Positions 41,303-51,097 of a stretch of DNA of 64,000 nucleotides are shown here, piece by piece (position 1 is the stretch's first letter; each line of letters opens with the position of its first letter). Below the pieces are notes generated by a model. That model searched no databases and had not been told where the DNA came from. It saw nothing but the letters and a program-made list of their open reading frames with translations. The stretch is from Bradyrhizobium paxllaeri. Its GTDB lineage: Bacteria; Pseudomonadota; Alphaproteobacteria; Rhizobiales; Xanthobacteraceae. The stretch spans positions 3,782,001 to 3,846,000 of the forward strand of contig NZ_CP042968.1 of NCBI RefSeq assembly GCF_001693515.2, written 5' to 3'. Made by a program: the position numbers and the translations under genes.

Positions 41303-42922
41303 ATGTCCGACATTGCTGCCGCCGCCGAATCGCCGCTCCGCACGCCGCTCTCAGATGAAGTGGCGCGGCGCCGCACCTTTGCGATCATCTCCCACCCGGA
41401 CGCCGGCAAGACCACGCTGACCGAAAAGCTCCTGCTGTTCGGCGGCGCCATCAACCTGGCGGGGCAGGTCAAGGCCAAGGGCGAGCGGCGCAACACCCGC
41501 TCGGACTGGATGAAGATCGAGCGCGAGCGCGGCATCTCGGTCGTGACCTCGGTCATGACGTTCGAGTTCCAGGATCTCGTCTTCAACCTCTTGGACACGC
41601 CGGGCCACGAAGACTTCTCCGAGGACACCTACCGCACGCTCACGGCCGTCGATTCCGCCGTCATGGTGATCGACGCCGCCAAGGGCATCGAGGCGCGGAC
41701 GCGAAAGCTGTTCGAGGTGTGCCGGCTGCGCGACATCCCGATCATCACCTTCATCAACAAGATGGACCGCGAGAGCCGCGATACTTTCGAGCTCCTCGAC
41801 GAGATCGAGAAGACGCTGGCGCTCGATACCACGCCGATGACCTGGCCGGTCGGCCGCGGCCGCGACTTCCTCGGCACCTACGACGTCGTCAATGGCGGCG
41901 TGCGGCTGCTCGAAGGCGGCGGCGCCAAGACCGGCGCGACCGAGCAGATCGATATCGCCGATCTCGCCGGCCGCAACGCCAATCTCGACGTTGCCGAGAT
42001 CAAGGACGAGCTCGCGCTGGTGTCGGAAGCCTGCAAGCCGTTCGAGCTCGAGGCATTTCGCGAGGGCCATCTCACGCCGGTCTATTTCGGCAGCGCGCTG
42101 CGCAATTTCGGCGTCGGCGATCTCCTGGAAGGTCTCGGCAAGTTCGCGCCCGCGCCCCGCGCGCAGGACTCCAACGTTCGAAAGGTCGAGGCCGCCGAGC
42201 CGCGTATGAGCGCCTTCGTGTTCAAGATCCAGGCCAACATGGATCCGAACCACCGCGACCGCATCGCCTTTGCGCGGCTGTGTTCCGGCAAGCTCAGCCG
42301 CGGCATGAAGGCAAAGCTGGTGCGCACCGGCAAGAACATGTCGCTGTCGTCGCCGCAGTTCTTCTTCGCCCAGGACCGTTCGGTGGCGGACGAAGCCTTT
42401 GCCGGCGATGTCGTCGGTATTCCCAACCACGGCACCTTGCGAATCGGTGATACGCTGACGGAAGGTGAGGACATCACCTTCGTCGGCGTCCCCAGCTTTG
42501 CGCCGGAGATCGTCCGCCGCGTGCGCCTCACGGATGCGATGAAGGCGAAGAAGCTGAAAGAAGCGCTGCAGCAGATGTCGGAAGAGGGCGTCGTGCAGGT
42601 GTTCCGCCCGCGTGACGGCGCGCCGGCGCTGGTCGGCGTCGTCGGTCCGCTGCAGCTTGATGTGCTGAAAGCGCGGCTGGACGCTGAATATTCGCTGCCG
42701 GTCGAATTCGAGGTCTCGGAATTCCAGCTCGCCCGCTGGATTTCCTCCGACGACCGCAAGAAGCTCGAGGCCTTCGTCGCCGCCAACAATTCCGGCATCG
42801 CCGACGATGTCGACGGCGACCCGGTGTTCATGGCCAAGAACGAGTTCTATCTCGGCTATACCCGCGAACGCGCCGAAGGGATCAACTTCTCCAACGTCAA
42901 GGACGTGAAGAAGAAAGCGTAA
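41303..42922 (+). CDS. prfC: Peptide chain release factor 3
   Basis: The protein has 539 residues from the ATG at 41303. It is a translational GTPase with G1 [15 protein letters not shown], the RF3-specific [19 protein letters not shown] switch region, G3 [16 protein letters not shown] and G4 [10 protein letters not shown]. Domains II-III follow with [16 protein letters not shown] and the RF3 ending [15 protein letters not shown]. It recycles RF1 and RF2 after peptide release. The length matches bacterial RF3. A GC-rich hairpin repeat lies just downstream. Confidence 0.93.
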   Translation: MSDIAAAAESPLRTPLSDEVARRRTFAIISHPDAGKTTLTEKLLLFGGAINLAGQVKAKGERRNTRSDWMKIERERGISVVTSVMTFEFQDLVFNLLDTPGHEDFSEDTYRTLTAVDSAVMVIDAAKGIEARTRKLFEVCRLRDIPIITFINKMDRESRDTFELLDEIEKTLALDTTPMTWPVGRGRDFLGTYDVVNGGVRLLEGGGAKTGATEQIDIADLAGRNANLDVAEIKDELALVSEACKPFELEAFREGHLTPVYFGSALRNFGVGDLLEGLGKFAPAPRAQDSNVRKVEAAEPRMSAFVFKIQANMDPNHRDRIAFARLCSGKLSRGMKAKLVRTGKNMSLSSPQFFFAQDRSVADEAFAGDVVGIPNHGTLRIGDTLTEGEDITFVGVPSFAPEIVRRVRLTDAMKAKKLKEALQQMSEEGVVQVFRPRDGAPALVGVVGPLQLDVLKARLDAEYSLPVEFEVSEFQLARWISSDDRKKLEAFVAANNSGIADDVDGDPVFMAKNEFYLGYTRERAEGINFSNVKDVKKKA

Positions 42923-42945
42923 GGCGGGGCTCGCGTTCGCGCCAA

Positions 42946-42992
42946 CCCCCGCTGTCGTCCTCCGCGAAAGCGGGGGACCCAGTACGCCGGTG
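42946..42992. repeat. Short intergenic repeat, CCCGCTGTCGTC type
   Basis: CCCCCGCT (42946-42953) pairs with AGCGGGGG (42969-42976), followed by ACCCAGTACGCC. I recognise the motif (hairpin plus a GATCCAGTA-like tail) as a frequent Bradyrhizobium intergenic repeat. It lies 24 bases after prfC and may help end transcription. Confidence 0.5.
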
Positions 42993-43101
42993 AGGTTGGC
43001 CGCGGAACTGTCCGCCATGAACGCGAGGATGTGAACACGGCCCGCCTTGATAGCCGCCAGGACGTGCATCAGTTTAGTCGGGTCGCCCCAGGACTCCGCG
43101 C

Positions 43102-43704
43102 ATGTTTCGGTTCGCCATCGTCTGCCTGATCGGCCTGTTCGCCGGACTGGGCGCCGCCGACGCCCAGTCGCGGCGCCAGATCGACGCCACGCCGTTTTCG
43201 CATGCGCCCTGCAGCGTGCTTGACGGCCGGCCGTGCACGCCGTCGTTCTGCAGCGTGTTCAACGATGGTCCATGCATTCCCGAGATCGACTATCCATACG
43301 GGCAGGACCTGCAACTCACGATCGAATCCGCGCCACCGCAGGATCAAGCCGCGAAGTACCGGAAGCCGGACCATGATCTCGATACGATCGGCGACCTGTT
43401 CGCGGCGTTGCGATCCTGCTGGTCGCCGCCGCCGTCCGACGTTGCGCGCGCGGGTATGCAGATGTCGGTTCGCTTCAGCTTCAAGCGCTCGGGCGAGATC
43501 ATCGCCGCGCCTCGCATGACCTATGCCACGGCAGGCGTGTCGGCGGATACCCGTTCCACCTATCTGAAAGCGATCAACGCCTCGCTTGCGGCCTGCACGC
43601 CGCTGAAGCTCACCAGCGGGCTTGGCGGCGCGCTGGCGGGGCGGCCGATCGCGATCCGCTACGTCGACAACCGCGATCTGGGCAAGCAGGCGGAGAAGCC
43701 GTGA
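43102..43704 (+). CDS. Secreted protein of unknown function with TonB/TolA-C-like end
   Basis: This 200-residue protein has the signal peptide MFRFAIVCLIGLFAGLGAAD with cleavage near ADA-Q. The mature N-terminus has four Cys in a short span (APCSVLDGRPCTPSFCSVFN and DGPC), suggesting disulfides. The C-terminal about 100 residues (ARAGMQMSVRFSFKRSGEII) look like the small alpha-beta domain of TonB/TolA C-termini. I do not recognise a named family. It stands alone. Confidence 0.68.
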   Translation: MFRFAIVCLIGLFAGLGAADAQSRRQIDATPFSHAPCSVLDGRPCTPSFCSVFNDGPCIPEIDYPYGQDLQLTIESAPPQDQAAKYRKPDHDLDTIGDLFAALRSCWSPPPSDVARAGMQMSVRFSFKRSGEIIAAPRMTYATAGVSADTRSTYLKAINASLAACTPLKLTSGLGGALAGRPIAIRYVDNRDLGKQAEKP

Positions 43705-43712
43705 GTCGAGTA

Positions 43713-43815
43713 CGTCATTCCGGGGCGATGCGAAGCATCGAACTATGGTGCGCACTTGCGCACCTGAGAATCTCGAGATTCCGGGTCTGGTCCTTCGGAC
43801 CATCCCGGAATGACG
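43713..43815. repeat. Palindromic repeat, CGTCATTCCGGG type, copy 1
   Basis: CGTCATTCCGGG (43713-43724) and CCCGGAATGACG (43804-43815) are perfect outer arms. Inner hairpins include GATGCGAAGCATC and the GGTCC/GGACC pair around CTTC. Further copies are at 52460-52538 and 55992-56102. Confidence 0.75.
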
Positions 43816-43907
43816 TCGTACCATGTGCATCTGGCACGTTGCAGTTCGGGCCATTAAAATGATACGCGGGATAATCCGGAAAACCAGCCTCGCTACGGAG
43901 GGACATC

Positions 43908-44492
43908 ATGGGACTGCTGGTGATGATCCTGGGCCTGATCCTGTTCTTCGGTGTCCATACCCTCACCATCCAGCGCAAGGCGCGCGCGCAGGTCATCGCC
44001 GCGACGGGCGAGGGCGGCTACAAGATCGGCTATGCGCTGGCCTCCTTCGTCGGCCTGGCGCTGATCATCTGGGGCTTTGCCAAATATCGTGCGACGGGCT
44101 GGATCGATGTCTGGAGCCCGCCGGTGGCGCTCAAGCACATCACGGTGGCGCTGATGCTGCCGGCGATTATCCTGGTGGTGGCGTCCTACATCCGCGGCCG
44201 GATCTATACGACGCTGAAACATCCGATGTTGACCGGCATCAAGCTGTGGGCGGCGGCGCATCTGCTCGCCAATGGCGATCTCGGCTCGATCATCCTGTTC
44301 GGCTCGTTTCTCGCCTGGGCGGTCTATGACCGCATTTCACTGAAATCCCGTTCCGACGCCGGCGCGCCGCCGATTCCCGTCGGAGGTCCCGGCAACGACC
44401 TGATCGCGATCGCGGTCGGCGTCGTCGCCTATCTGGCGCTCGCATTCGCGTTCCACCCGGTCGTGATCGGCGTCCCCGTGGTTGGAGCCTGA
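43908..44492 (+). CDS. NnrU-family membrane protein
   Basis: This 194-residue protein has five or six membrane helices. [20 protein letters not shown], then [20 protein letters not shown] and [20 protein letters not shown] with [20 protein letters not shown] define NnrU. The family was named from a denitrification locus, but here the neighbours are panB and an acyl-CoA ligase, so a nitrite/nitric oxide link is not indicated. GGAGGG precedes the ATG. Its stop is one base before the panB start. Confidence 0.84.
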   Translation: MGLLVMILGLILFFGVHTLTIQRKARAQVIAATGEGGYKIGYALASFVGLALIIWGFAKYRATGWIDVWSPPVALKHITVALMLPAIILVVASYIRGRIYTTLKHPMLTGIKLWAAAHLLANGDLGSIILFGSFLAWAVYDRISLKSRSDAGAPPIPVGGPGNDLIAIAVGVVAYLALAFAFHPVVIGVPVVGA

Positions 44493-44493
44493 C

Positions 44494-45315
44494 ATGTCCG
44501 TTCAATCTGCCATCAAGCGCAAAACGGCGCCGGATATCCGCGCGCGCAAGAACGGCGAGCCGATCGTGATGCTGACGTCGTATCACGCGCACACCGCCGC
44601 GCTGGTGGATCGCCATTGCGACGTCATCCTGGTCGGCGATTCCCTCGGCAATGTCATGCACGGTCTCGAGACCACCGTGCCGGTGACGCTCGACATGATG
44701 ATCCTGCAGGGACGCGCGGTGATGCGGGGATCGAGGCACGCTTTGGTCGTGGTGGATATGCCGTTCGGCTCCTATGAAGCCTCGAAGGAGCAGGCGTTTC
44801 ATTCCGCGGTGCGAATATTGAAGGAGACCCATTGCGGCGCGGTCAAGCTCGAGGGCGGCGTGCGGATGGCGGAAACGGTGGCGTTTCTCTCCGAGCGTGG
44901 CGTGCCGGTCATGGGCCACATCGGCTTGACGCCGCAGTCGATCAACACGCTCGGCTCGTTTCGCGCACAGGGCCGCGACGCGGGCAGCTGGGATCCGATC
45001 CTGAACGACGCCAAGGCGATTTCCGATGCCGGGGCGTTCTCGGTCGTGGTCGAGGCGGTCGCCGAGCCGCTGGCGCGAAAGATCACGGAGACCATTGCCA
45101 TTCCCACCATCGGTATCGGCGCCAGTGCAGCCTGCGACGGGCAGGTGCTGGTGCTCGAGGACATGCTCGGTCTTTCGCCGCGGACGCCGAAATTTGTTCG
45201 CCGCTACGGCGAGCTCGGTCCTGCGATCGAAGCCGCGATCAAGGGCTATGCCGACGACGTGCGCTCGCGGGCGTTCCCCGGACCTGAACACGTCTACGAG
45301 ATGAAGAAGAGTTGA
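44494..45315 (+). CDS. panB: 3-methyl-2-oxobutanoate hydroxymethyltransferase (ketopantoate synthase)
   Basis: The protein has 273 residues from the ATG at 44494, with GGAG 8 bases upstream. This TIM-barrel enzyme adds a hydroxymethyl group from methylene-tetrahydrofolate to alpha-ketoisovalerate, the first step of pantothenate synthesis. Diagnostic segments are [60 protein letters not shown] with the active-site Glu, [20 protein letters not shown] and [20 protein letters not shown]. panC is not adjacent. Confidence 0.93.
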   Translation: MSVQSAIKRKTAPDIRARKNGEPIVMLTSYHAHTAALVDRHCDVILVGDSLGNVMHGLETTVPVTLDMMILQGRAVMRGSRHALVVVDMPFGSYEASKEQAFHSAVRILKETHCGAVKLEGGVRMAETVAFLSERGVPVMGHIGLTPQSINTLGSFRAQGRDAGSWDPILNDAKAISDAGAFSVVVEAVAEPLARKITETIAIPTIGIGASAACDGQVLVLEDMLGLSPRTPKFVRRYGELGPAIEAAIKGYADDVRSRAFPGPEHVYEMKKS

Positions 45316-45326
45316 CAGGGCGCGCC

Positions 45327-46919
45327 ATGGACTGGTCGCAGCACTCCATTCCCGCGATGCGGCTCGAACCGCGCTTCGGCGATCGTATCGTCCCGGTCTT
45401 TTGCGAACGGCCCAGGAGTATTCCGGCGATGGTCGCCGAAGCCGTTGCGCGAAACGGCGATGGCGAGGCGCTGGTCTGCGGCGCCACGCGAATGACATGG
45501 CGCGAAGTCGCGCGGCGATCGGCGCAAATCGCAGCCGGGTTGCAAAACCTCGGCCTTCAGCGCGGCGATCGCATCGCGGTGCTGCTCGGCAACAGAACGG
45601 AATTCGTGCTGACGATGCTGGGGGCAGCCCACGCCGGGCTGGTGACGGTGCTGCTTTCGACCCGTCAGCAAAAACCCGAAATCGCCTACGTGCTCACCGA
45701 TTGCGGGGCAAAGCTCCTGATCCACGAGGCCGCGCTGGCCGACCGCGTGCCTGATGCGGCCGATATTCCCGACGTGACGCACCGGATCGCCGTCGACGAC
45801 GATCCGCGGCTCTCGCGCTTTTCCGAACTGGCCAATCATTCGCCTGCAGCGCCGGTCGAGGTCGGTGAAGAGGACACCGCCATGATCCTCTACACCTCGG
45901 GCACCACGGGCCGGCCAAAGGGCGCGATGCTCGCCCATTGCACCATCATTCATTCGTCGATGGTGTTCGTGTCGTGCTTGAAGCTGACGGCGTCGGACCG
46001 CTCGATCGCCGCCGTACCACTCGGCCATGTCACCGGTGTGGTCGCCAACATCATGACCATGGTGCGCGCTGCCGGCGCGCTGATCATCATGCCGGAGTTC
46101 AAGGCGGCGGAATATCTGAAGATGGCGGCGCGCGAGCGCGTTAGCTACACCGTGATGGTGCCGGCGATGTACAATCTCTGCCTGCTGCAGCCGGATTTCG
46201 ACAGCTACGACCTGTCGAGCTGGCGGATCGGCGGCTTTGGTGGCGCGCCGATGCCGATCGCCACCATCGAGAAGCTCGCGGCGAAAATCCCCGGCCTGCA
46301 ACTCGCCAATTGCTATGGCGCGACCGAGACGACCTCGCCCTCGACCATGATGCCCGGCGCATTCGTCGTGAGCCACATCGACAGCGTCGGGCTGCCGTGC
46401 CCGGGCGCCACCATCATCGCCGTCGACGCCGAGGGCCGCGAGCTGCCGCGCGGCGCGATCGGCGAAATCTGGATTCACGGCGGCTCGGTCATCAAGGGCT
46501 ACTGGAATAATCCGAAGGCGACGACGGAGAGTTTTACCGCCGGCTTCTGGCATTCCGGCGATCTCGGTTCGATCGATGAAGAGAACTTCGTTCGCGTGTT
46601 CGATCGGCAGAAGGACATGATCAACCGCGGGGGCTTGAAGATCTATTCGGCGGAGGTGGAGTCGGTACTGGCAGGCCATCCCGATGTGGTGGAAAGCGCG
46701 ATCATCGCCAAGCCGTGCCCGGTACTGGGCGAGCGCGTGCACGCCGTCGTGGTGATCAGCAATACGATTGGGGCGGAGGTGCTGCGCGCCTGGTGTGCCG
46801 AGCGGCTGTCCGACTACAAGGTGCCGGAAACCATCGATCTGCGCACGGACGCGTTGCCGCGCAACGCCAATGGGAAGGTGATGAAACGCCAGCTCCGCGA
46901 GGCCTTCACAGCGGTCTGA
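45327..46919 (+). CDS. AMP-binding acyl-CoA synthetase
   Basis: The protein has 530 residues from the ATG at 45327; TTG 45312 is an alternative. The P-loop-like motif is MILYTSGTTGRPKGAMLAH (about 193-211), followed by LANCYGATETTSPSTMMPG, the SGDLGSID hinge region, DRQKDMINRGGLKIYSAEVE and the catalytic Lys motif PRNANGKVMKRQLRE. It activates a carboxylic acid as acyl-AMP and then acyl-CoA. The acid is unknown. It follows panB by 11 bases, so CoA supply and acyl-CoA use may be co-expressed. Confidence 0.87.
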   Translation: MDWSQHSIPAMRLEPRFGDRIVPVFCERPRSIPAMVAEAVARNGDGEALVCGATRMTWREVARRSAQIAAGLQNLGLQRGDRIAVLLGNRTEFVLTMLGAAHAGLVTVLLSTRQQKPEIAYVLTDCGAKLLIHEAALADRVPDAADIPDVTHRIAVDDDPRLSRFSELANHSPAAPVEVGEEDTAMILYTSGTTGRPKGAMLAHCTIIHSSMVFVSCLKLTASDRSIAAVPLGHVTGVVANIMTMVRAAGALIIMPEFKAAEYLKMAARERVSYTVMVPAMYNLCLLQPDFDSYDLSSWRIGGFGGAPMPIATIEKLAAKIPGLQLANCYGATETTSPSTMMPGAFVVSHIDSVGLPCPGATIIAVDAEGRELPRGAIGEIWIHGGSVIKGYWNNPKATTESFTAGFWHSGDLGSIDEENFVRVFDRQKDMINRGGLKIYSAEVESVLAGHPDVVESAIIAKPCPVLGERVHAVVVISNTIGAEVLRAWCAERLSDYKVPETIDLRTDALPRNANGKVMKRQLREAFTAV

Positions 46920-46931
46920 GCAACGAGCCGA

Positions 46932-47234
46932 TCAAGCCGAAGTTTTGTCGACGAATTCCTCGAGGTAGTCGGGCACATCACGCCCATCGATGTCGCATCG
47001 ACAGCGGATTTCTCTCGCGACGTCCCTGGAAAGATCGTCGGTCCAGTGCTCCAGCGTGTTGAAGGCGACGACCTCGATCGGGTCGTTGAACTGTCCCGAC
47101 AGGAGGTCGGTAATGACCGTCTCGATGTCAGCGCACTCGGTTTGTCGAGCGACGCCTTGCTGCCCCGGACTTTCCACGACCAGATAAATCGTCTGATCGG
47201 CGCCATACGGCACAATCGGCGGAAATCCGCGCAT
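46932..47234 (-). CDS. Conserved hypothetical protein
   Basis: This 100-residue acidic protein has IYLVVESPGQQGVARQTECA, then DIETVITDLLSGQFNDPIEV, VAFNTLEHWTDDLSRDVARE and IRCRCDIDGRDVPDYLEEFV. I recognise this pattern in other Bradyrhizobium hypothetical proteins, where the DLLSGQ and VAFNT blocks are conserved. No domain, membrane segment or catalytic motif is evident. It is convergent with the acyl-CoA ligase gene. Confidence 0.65.
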   Translation of the reverse strand: MRGFPPIVPYGADQTIYLVVESPGQQGVARQTECADIETVITDLLSGQFNDPIEVVAFNTLEHWTDDLSRDVAREIRCRCDIDGRDVPDYLEEFVDKTSA

Positions 47235-47352
47235 TGTCCGATCTCCATCTAACGGACGTTCAATAGCAGCGCAGCGGAAAGGTTCCTATTGCGCGGCGAC
47301 GATTAAAGCGCAGTGTCGTGCCTAATTACCGCACGTCGGTGCACGTCAACGG

Positions 47353-48225
47353 CTAGAGCTTCGGCGCGCTGCCTTTGGGAAGCGAGCCTTCGCTCGGCCC
47401 GCCGGTAAGCGCCGCGCTGTCGATCGCGGCCGCGCTGATGAGTTGCTTGACGTCCAGCAAGGTGAATTGCGCGATGCCGACACGGTCGGCCGGCGTGCCC
47501 GGAACGAGCTGCACGCTCAATACGCCGTCGCAATTCGCGCCCTTGGCCTCGGCGAGCATGGCGCTCGGATCCCTGGCTTTGGTCTGCGCGCGCTTCACGA
47601 CCGCCACGCAACTGCCGCGGACGGTGTCGCCGTTGAGCTTGACGGCGGCCCTCGGGTCGAGCGGCTTGTCGATCGCTTCCAGCGCAGTCGCTTCCTTGTA
47701 CTTGCCGCCGACCGACACGATCGAGCCCTTGCGGTAGATGTAGTACAGGTGCTGATCGCCCACGATGGTGGGCACGCCGTATTTGCCCATGATCTCCTTG
47801 ATCATGTCGGCCTTCGACGGCTGCTGGTCCTGCGCGAAGGTCAGATTGCGCGCGACGAAATAGGCGCGGTTGGCGCTCGCGGGCGAGGAGAAGCTGGCCG
47901 AGAGCATTTCGCCGTTCTGCTTCGGACCGGCGGGGAGGCTGAAATTCAACGCGGTGACATAGCCCGCGCCGCCATCGCCGAATTTCTGCTGCTGGATATC
48001 GGTCTTGGTGTCGGTTCGGCCCTTGAACAGGGAATCAAAAACGGCGCGTGCCGATTCGGCGTTCGATTCGGTCGACATGCCCAAAATGTCAGGGCGCAAC
48101 TTGCCCGAGAACGCCGTCTCGGGCGTCTTGAGCGCCTTGGGTTTGACGTCATCGGCCGGTGACGCGGTGGCCACGGATACCATTCCCATGGCAAGCGTCA
48201 TCGAAACCAGCACATAGCGAGACAT
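47353..48225 (-). CDS. Secreted protein of unknown function
   Basis: This 290-residue protein has a clear signal peptide (MSRYVLVSMTLAMGMVSVAT then ASPA). The mature chain begins with a segment of the form PDILGMSTESNAESARAVFD, which resembles the calcium/ligand-free fold domains found in periplasmic repeats, then IMGKYGVPTIVGDQHLYYIY. The C-terminal part ends in a Gly/Ser/Pro-rich tail. I do not recognise a family. It is divergent from the yfgM-like gene. Confidence 0.62.
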   Translation of the reverse strand: MSRYVLVSMTLAMGMVSVATASPADDVKPKALKTPETAFSGKLRPDILGMSTESNAESARAVFDSLFKGRTDTKTDIQQQKFGDGGAGYVTALNFSLPAGPKQNGEMLSASFSSPASANRAYFVARNLTFAQDQQPSKADMIKEIMGKYGVPTIVGDQHLYYIYRKGSIVSVGGKYKEATALEAIDKPLDPRAAVKLNGDTVRGSCVAVVKRAQTKARDPSAMLAEAKGANCDGVLSVQLVPGTPADRVGIAQFTLLDVKQLISAAAIDSAALTGGPSEGSLPKGSAPKL

Positions 48226-48469
48226 GAAACACCTGAAAAATCGGGTAGAGTCGAGCGTTGCAGCGGCCGGGATTACGCCAAGCTTTGAACCACGAAGTCA
48301 ACATTGGCGGACGGTTTCGGAGGTGCCCCGGGTAGCGCTGTTAACGCTTTGATCCGCCTTGCTTTGCCTTGCCACCGCCATATCGATAGGCTACGCCCCG
48401 GCCATGCGGGGATCGGGCGCGCGATACGGCCGCCCAAGTCGCGGTTCCTCGGGGATGGGATACCTTTAA

Positions 48470-49123
48470 GTGTCTGAATTATTTGACGAAGTCGACGAGG
48501 AAGTCCGTCGCGAACAGCTCAAAAAGCTGTGGGACAAATATTCGATTCTGATCATTGCCGGCCTGATTTTGATCATCGCTGCCGTGGGCGGCTGGCGCGG
48601 CTACCAATATCTTGAGGCCAAGAAGGCGGCTGAGGCGGGTGCTGCGTTCGACAGAGCGGTCGAGCTTTCGGAAGCCAACAAGCATGCAGAGGCTGAAGCA
48701 GCCTTTGCCGATCTGGCTGCGAAGGCGCCATTCGGATATCGCGTGCTGGCACGGCTGCGGATGGCTGCGGAAGTCGCCGAACGCGATCGGCCGGCCGCGG
48801 CGAAGTTGTTCGACGAGATCGCCGCCGACCGTAGCGTCGGCGTGGCAGAGCAGGATCTGGCGCGGATTCGCGCCGCCCAGCTGCTGCTGGAAACCGCCAC
48901 CTATCCCAACATGAAAGAGCGCCTCGAAGCCGCTGCTGCGCCGGGCGCTACCTTCCGCCATACCGCGCGCGAACTGCTGGCGCTGTCGGCCTGGCGTGCC
49001 AACGATACCGCGGCGACGCGGCAATGGCTGGACATGATCGCGAACGACGGCGAGACGCCGCCGAGCCTGCGCTCGCGTGCCGAAGCGCTGCAGGCCCTGC
49101 TGCCGCCGGTCGCCAAGAGCTGA
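48470..49123 (+). CDS. YfgM-like membrane-anchored TPR protein
   Basis: The protein has 217 residues from GTG 48470. A short cytoplasmic N-terminus (SELFDEVDEEVRREQLKKLW) precedes one membrane helix (about 27-46, ILIIAGLILIIAAVGG), then a coiled/TPR-like periplasmic domain rich in Ala and Glu. This is the YfgM/PF09976 arrangement, linked to SecYEG-associated chaperone networks in E. coli. The downstream order yfgM, lipoprotein, der mirrors yfgM-bamB-der. Confidence 0.82.
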   Translation: MSELFDEVDEEVRREQLKKLWDKYSILIIAGLILIIAAVGGWRGYQYLEAKKAAEAGAAFDRAVELSEANKHAEAEAAFADLAAKAPFGYRVLARLRMAAEVAERDRPAAAKLFDEIAADRSVGVAEQDLARIRAAQLLLETATYPNMKERLEAAAAPGATFRHTARELLALSAWRANDTAATRQWLDMIANDGETPPSLRSRAEALQALLPPVAKS

Positions 49124-49151
49124 TACCAGCAAAACGAGTTGGAAAGTTGAT

Positions 49152-49658
49152 ATGCGCCGCCCGCAACGTTTGATCGCAACGGTCGTCCTCATCGCGCTTT
49201 CAGGCGCGCTGGCAGGCTGCGGCAGTACGGCCAATTTCGACCCAAGCGATCTGCTCGACTTCCTCGATACCAAGAAAAAGCTGCCTGGCGACCGCAAGCC
49301 GGTGTTCCCCGACGGCGTGCCGGGCCTCGAGCAGGGCGTGCCAAAGGATCTCTACCGGGGCGCCCGCCAGCAGGATGACCCGAACGCGCAGGCGGCCGCT
49401 GCCCCTCCGCCGGCGGAAGAACCGAAATCCAAGCGTGGCGCCAAATCCAAGGGCAAGCAGGCTGCCGCGCCCGCCGCCGCGGACCCGGACGCTGCGCCCG
49501 AAGAGGACAGCACCGCCGCCGCGCCGCCGGCGCCCAAGCCGGCCAAGATCGTGCGCAAGCGCACCACCGCGCCGCCGCCCGATCAATCGGCCGCGCCGGC
49601 ACAATCCCAACAATCGGCATTCCCGGCCCCGATGCCGAGCGGCAGTTTCACGCGCTGA
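49152..49658 (+). CDS. Lipoprotein with low-complexity Ala/Pro/Lys tail
   Basis: The protein has 168 residues from the ATG at 49152. The signal ends with a lipobox [10 protein letters not shown]. After [20 protein letters not shown] and [20 protein letters not shown] the rest is Ala/Pro/Lys-rich and probably disordered, like an envelope-spanning or peptidoglycan-contacting tail. It occupies the place where gammaproteobacteria carry bamB between yfgM and der, but it has no beta-propeller repeats. Its function is unknown. Confidence 0.7.
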   Translation: MRRPQRLIATVVLIALSGALAGCGSTANFDPSDLLDFLDTKKKLPGDRKPVFPDGVPGLEQGVPKDLYRGARQQDDPNAQAAAAPPPAEEPKSKRGAKSKGKQAAAPAAADPDAAPEEDSTAAAPPAPKPAKIVRKRTTAPPPDQSAAPAQSQQSAFPAPMPSGSFTR

Positions 49659-49681
49659 TTTCTTGTTTTCGTTCGATTGAC

Positions 49682-49706
49682 ACGCCCTCCAAAAAAGGGG
49701 CGTTTG
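49682..49706 (+). terminator. Possible terminator or attenuator before der
   Basis: ACGCCC (49682-49687) pairs with GGGCGT (49698-49703), followed by a short T run. The loop contains six A residues. It lies between the lipoprotein stop and the der start, 12 bases before the ATG, so it could act on translation as well. Confidence 0.35.
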
Positions 49707-49714
49707 GATCATTT

Positions 49715-51097
49715 ATGTCCTTCACGATCGCCATCATTGGCCGACCCAATGTGGGTAAGTCGACGCTGTTCAACCGGCTCGTCGGGCAGAAGCTTGCGCT
49801 GGTGGATGACGAGCCCGGCGTCACCCGTGACCGCCGCGAGGGCAATGCGCGTCTCGGCGACCTCGAATTCACCGTGATCGACACCGCCGGCCTCGACGAG
49901 GGCGCCAGGGGCTCGCTGACCGCGCGGATGCAGGAGCAGACCGAAACCGCGATCGGAGTCGCCGATGCGCTGATGTTCGTGATCGACGCCCGCGCCGGAC
50001 TGACGCCGAACGATCGCGCCTTTGCCGATTTTGCCCGTCGTGCCAACAAGCCGGTGGTGCTCGTTGCCAACAAGAGCGAGGGCAAGCACGGCGAACTCGG
50101 CGCGATGGAATCCTACGCGCTCGGGCTCGGCGATCCCATCCAGATTTCGGCCGAGCATGGCGAGGGCATGAGCGATCTCTACGACGCGCTCGCTGCGCTG
50201 ATGCCGGAGCCAGCCGAGGAGGCCGAAGAGTTCGACGACGATGACATCATCTCGGATGAGGATCTCGCCCAGCGTCCGATCCGCGTCGCCATCGTCGGCC
50301 GCCCCAATGCCGGCAAATCCACGCTGATCAACCATCTGCTCGGCGAGGAGCGGCTGCTGACCAGCGCCGAGGCCGGCACCACGCGCGATTCGATTTCGGT
50401 GGAGATCACCTGGCAGGGCCGCGATTTCCGTGTGTTCGATACCGCAGGGCTCAGGCGGCGCTCGCGGATCGAGGAGAAGCTGGAAAAATTGTCGGTGGCG
50501 GACGCGCTGCGCGCGGTGCGCTTTGCCGAAGTCGTCGTCATGATGATGGATGCGCAGAACCGGTTCGAAGAACAGGATCTGCGCATTGCCGACCTGATCG
50601 AGCGCGAGGGGCGGGCGATCGTGCTCGCGGTCAACAAGTGGGATCTGATGGAGCGCAAGCCTCATCTTATCCAGGCGCTGCGCAGCGATGCCGATCACTG
50701 GCTGCCGCAGGTCAAGGGTGCGCCGATCGTCGCGGTATCCGGCCTGATGGGCGAGGGCATCGATCGCCTGATGACCGCGATCCAGGACGCGTATGCGGTG
50801 TGGAACAAGCGCGTGCCGACGGCCGCGCTCAATCGCTGGTTCGAACAGGCGGTCGACGCCAACCCGCCGCCGGCGGTGTCGGGCCGCCGGCTGAAGCTGA
50901 ACTACATCACCCAGACCAAGGGACGCCCGCCAAGTTTCGTGCTGTTCTGCTCGCGCGCGGATGCCGTGCCGCAATCCTACTTGCGTTATCTCACCAACAG
51001 CCTGCGCGAGGCCTTTGATCTGCCGGGCACGCCGATCCGGATCACGCTGCGCGAGAAGGCCAATCCGTTCGCCCACAAGCGCAAGCGGCCGTCATGA
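49715..51097 (+). CDS. der: Ribosome-associated GTPase Der (EngA)
   Basis: The protein has 460 residues with two tandem GTPase domains. Domain 1 has [16 protein letters not shown] (residues 9-24), DTAGLDEG and VANKSEG. Domain 2 has [18 protein letters not shown] (about 197), [10 protein letters not shown] and [11 protein letters not shown]-like C-terminal domain ends [11 protein letters not shown]. It is essential for 50S subunit assembly. Its stop overlaps the MFS start as ATGA. Confidence 0.94.
   Translation: MSFTIAIIGRPNVGKSTLFNRLVGQKLALVDDEPGVTRDRREGNARLGDLEFTVIDTAGLDEGARGSLTARMQEQTETAIGVADALMFVIDARAGLTPNDRAFADFARRANKPVVLVANKSEGKHGELGAMESYALGLGDPIQISAEHGEGMSDLYDALAALMPEPAEEAEEFDDDDIISDEDLAQRPIRVAIVGRPNAGKSTLINHLLGEERLLTSAEAGTTRDSISVEITWQGRDFRVFDTAGLRRRSRIEEKLEKLSVADALRAVRFAEVVVMMMDAQNRFEEQDLRIADLIEREGRAIVLAVNKWDLMERKPHLIQALRSDADHWLPQVKGAPIVAVSGLMGEGIDRLMTAIQDAYAVWNKRVPTAALNRWFEQAVDANPPPAVSGRRLKLNYITQTKGRPPSFVLFCSRADAVPQSYLRYLTNSLREAFDLPGTPIRITLREKANPFAHKRKRPS

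Noticed and set aside
41149..41628. Long upstream extension of the gdx frame
   Set aside because: It runs through the guanidine-II riboswitch and antisense into prfC. The SMR protein begins at 41148 with a strong ribosome site.
41351..43069. 572-codon minus-strand frame opposite prfC
   Set aside because: High-GC antisense shadow. prfC has all GTPase motifs, and the antisense product has no recognisable domain.
43908..44492. NnrU as evidence for a denitrification locus
   Set aside because: No nir, nor or nnrR/nnrS genes are in the vicinity; its neighbours are panB and an acyl-CoA ligase.
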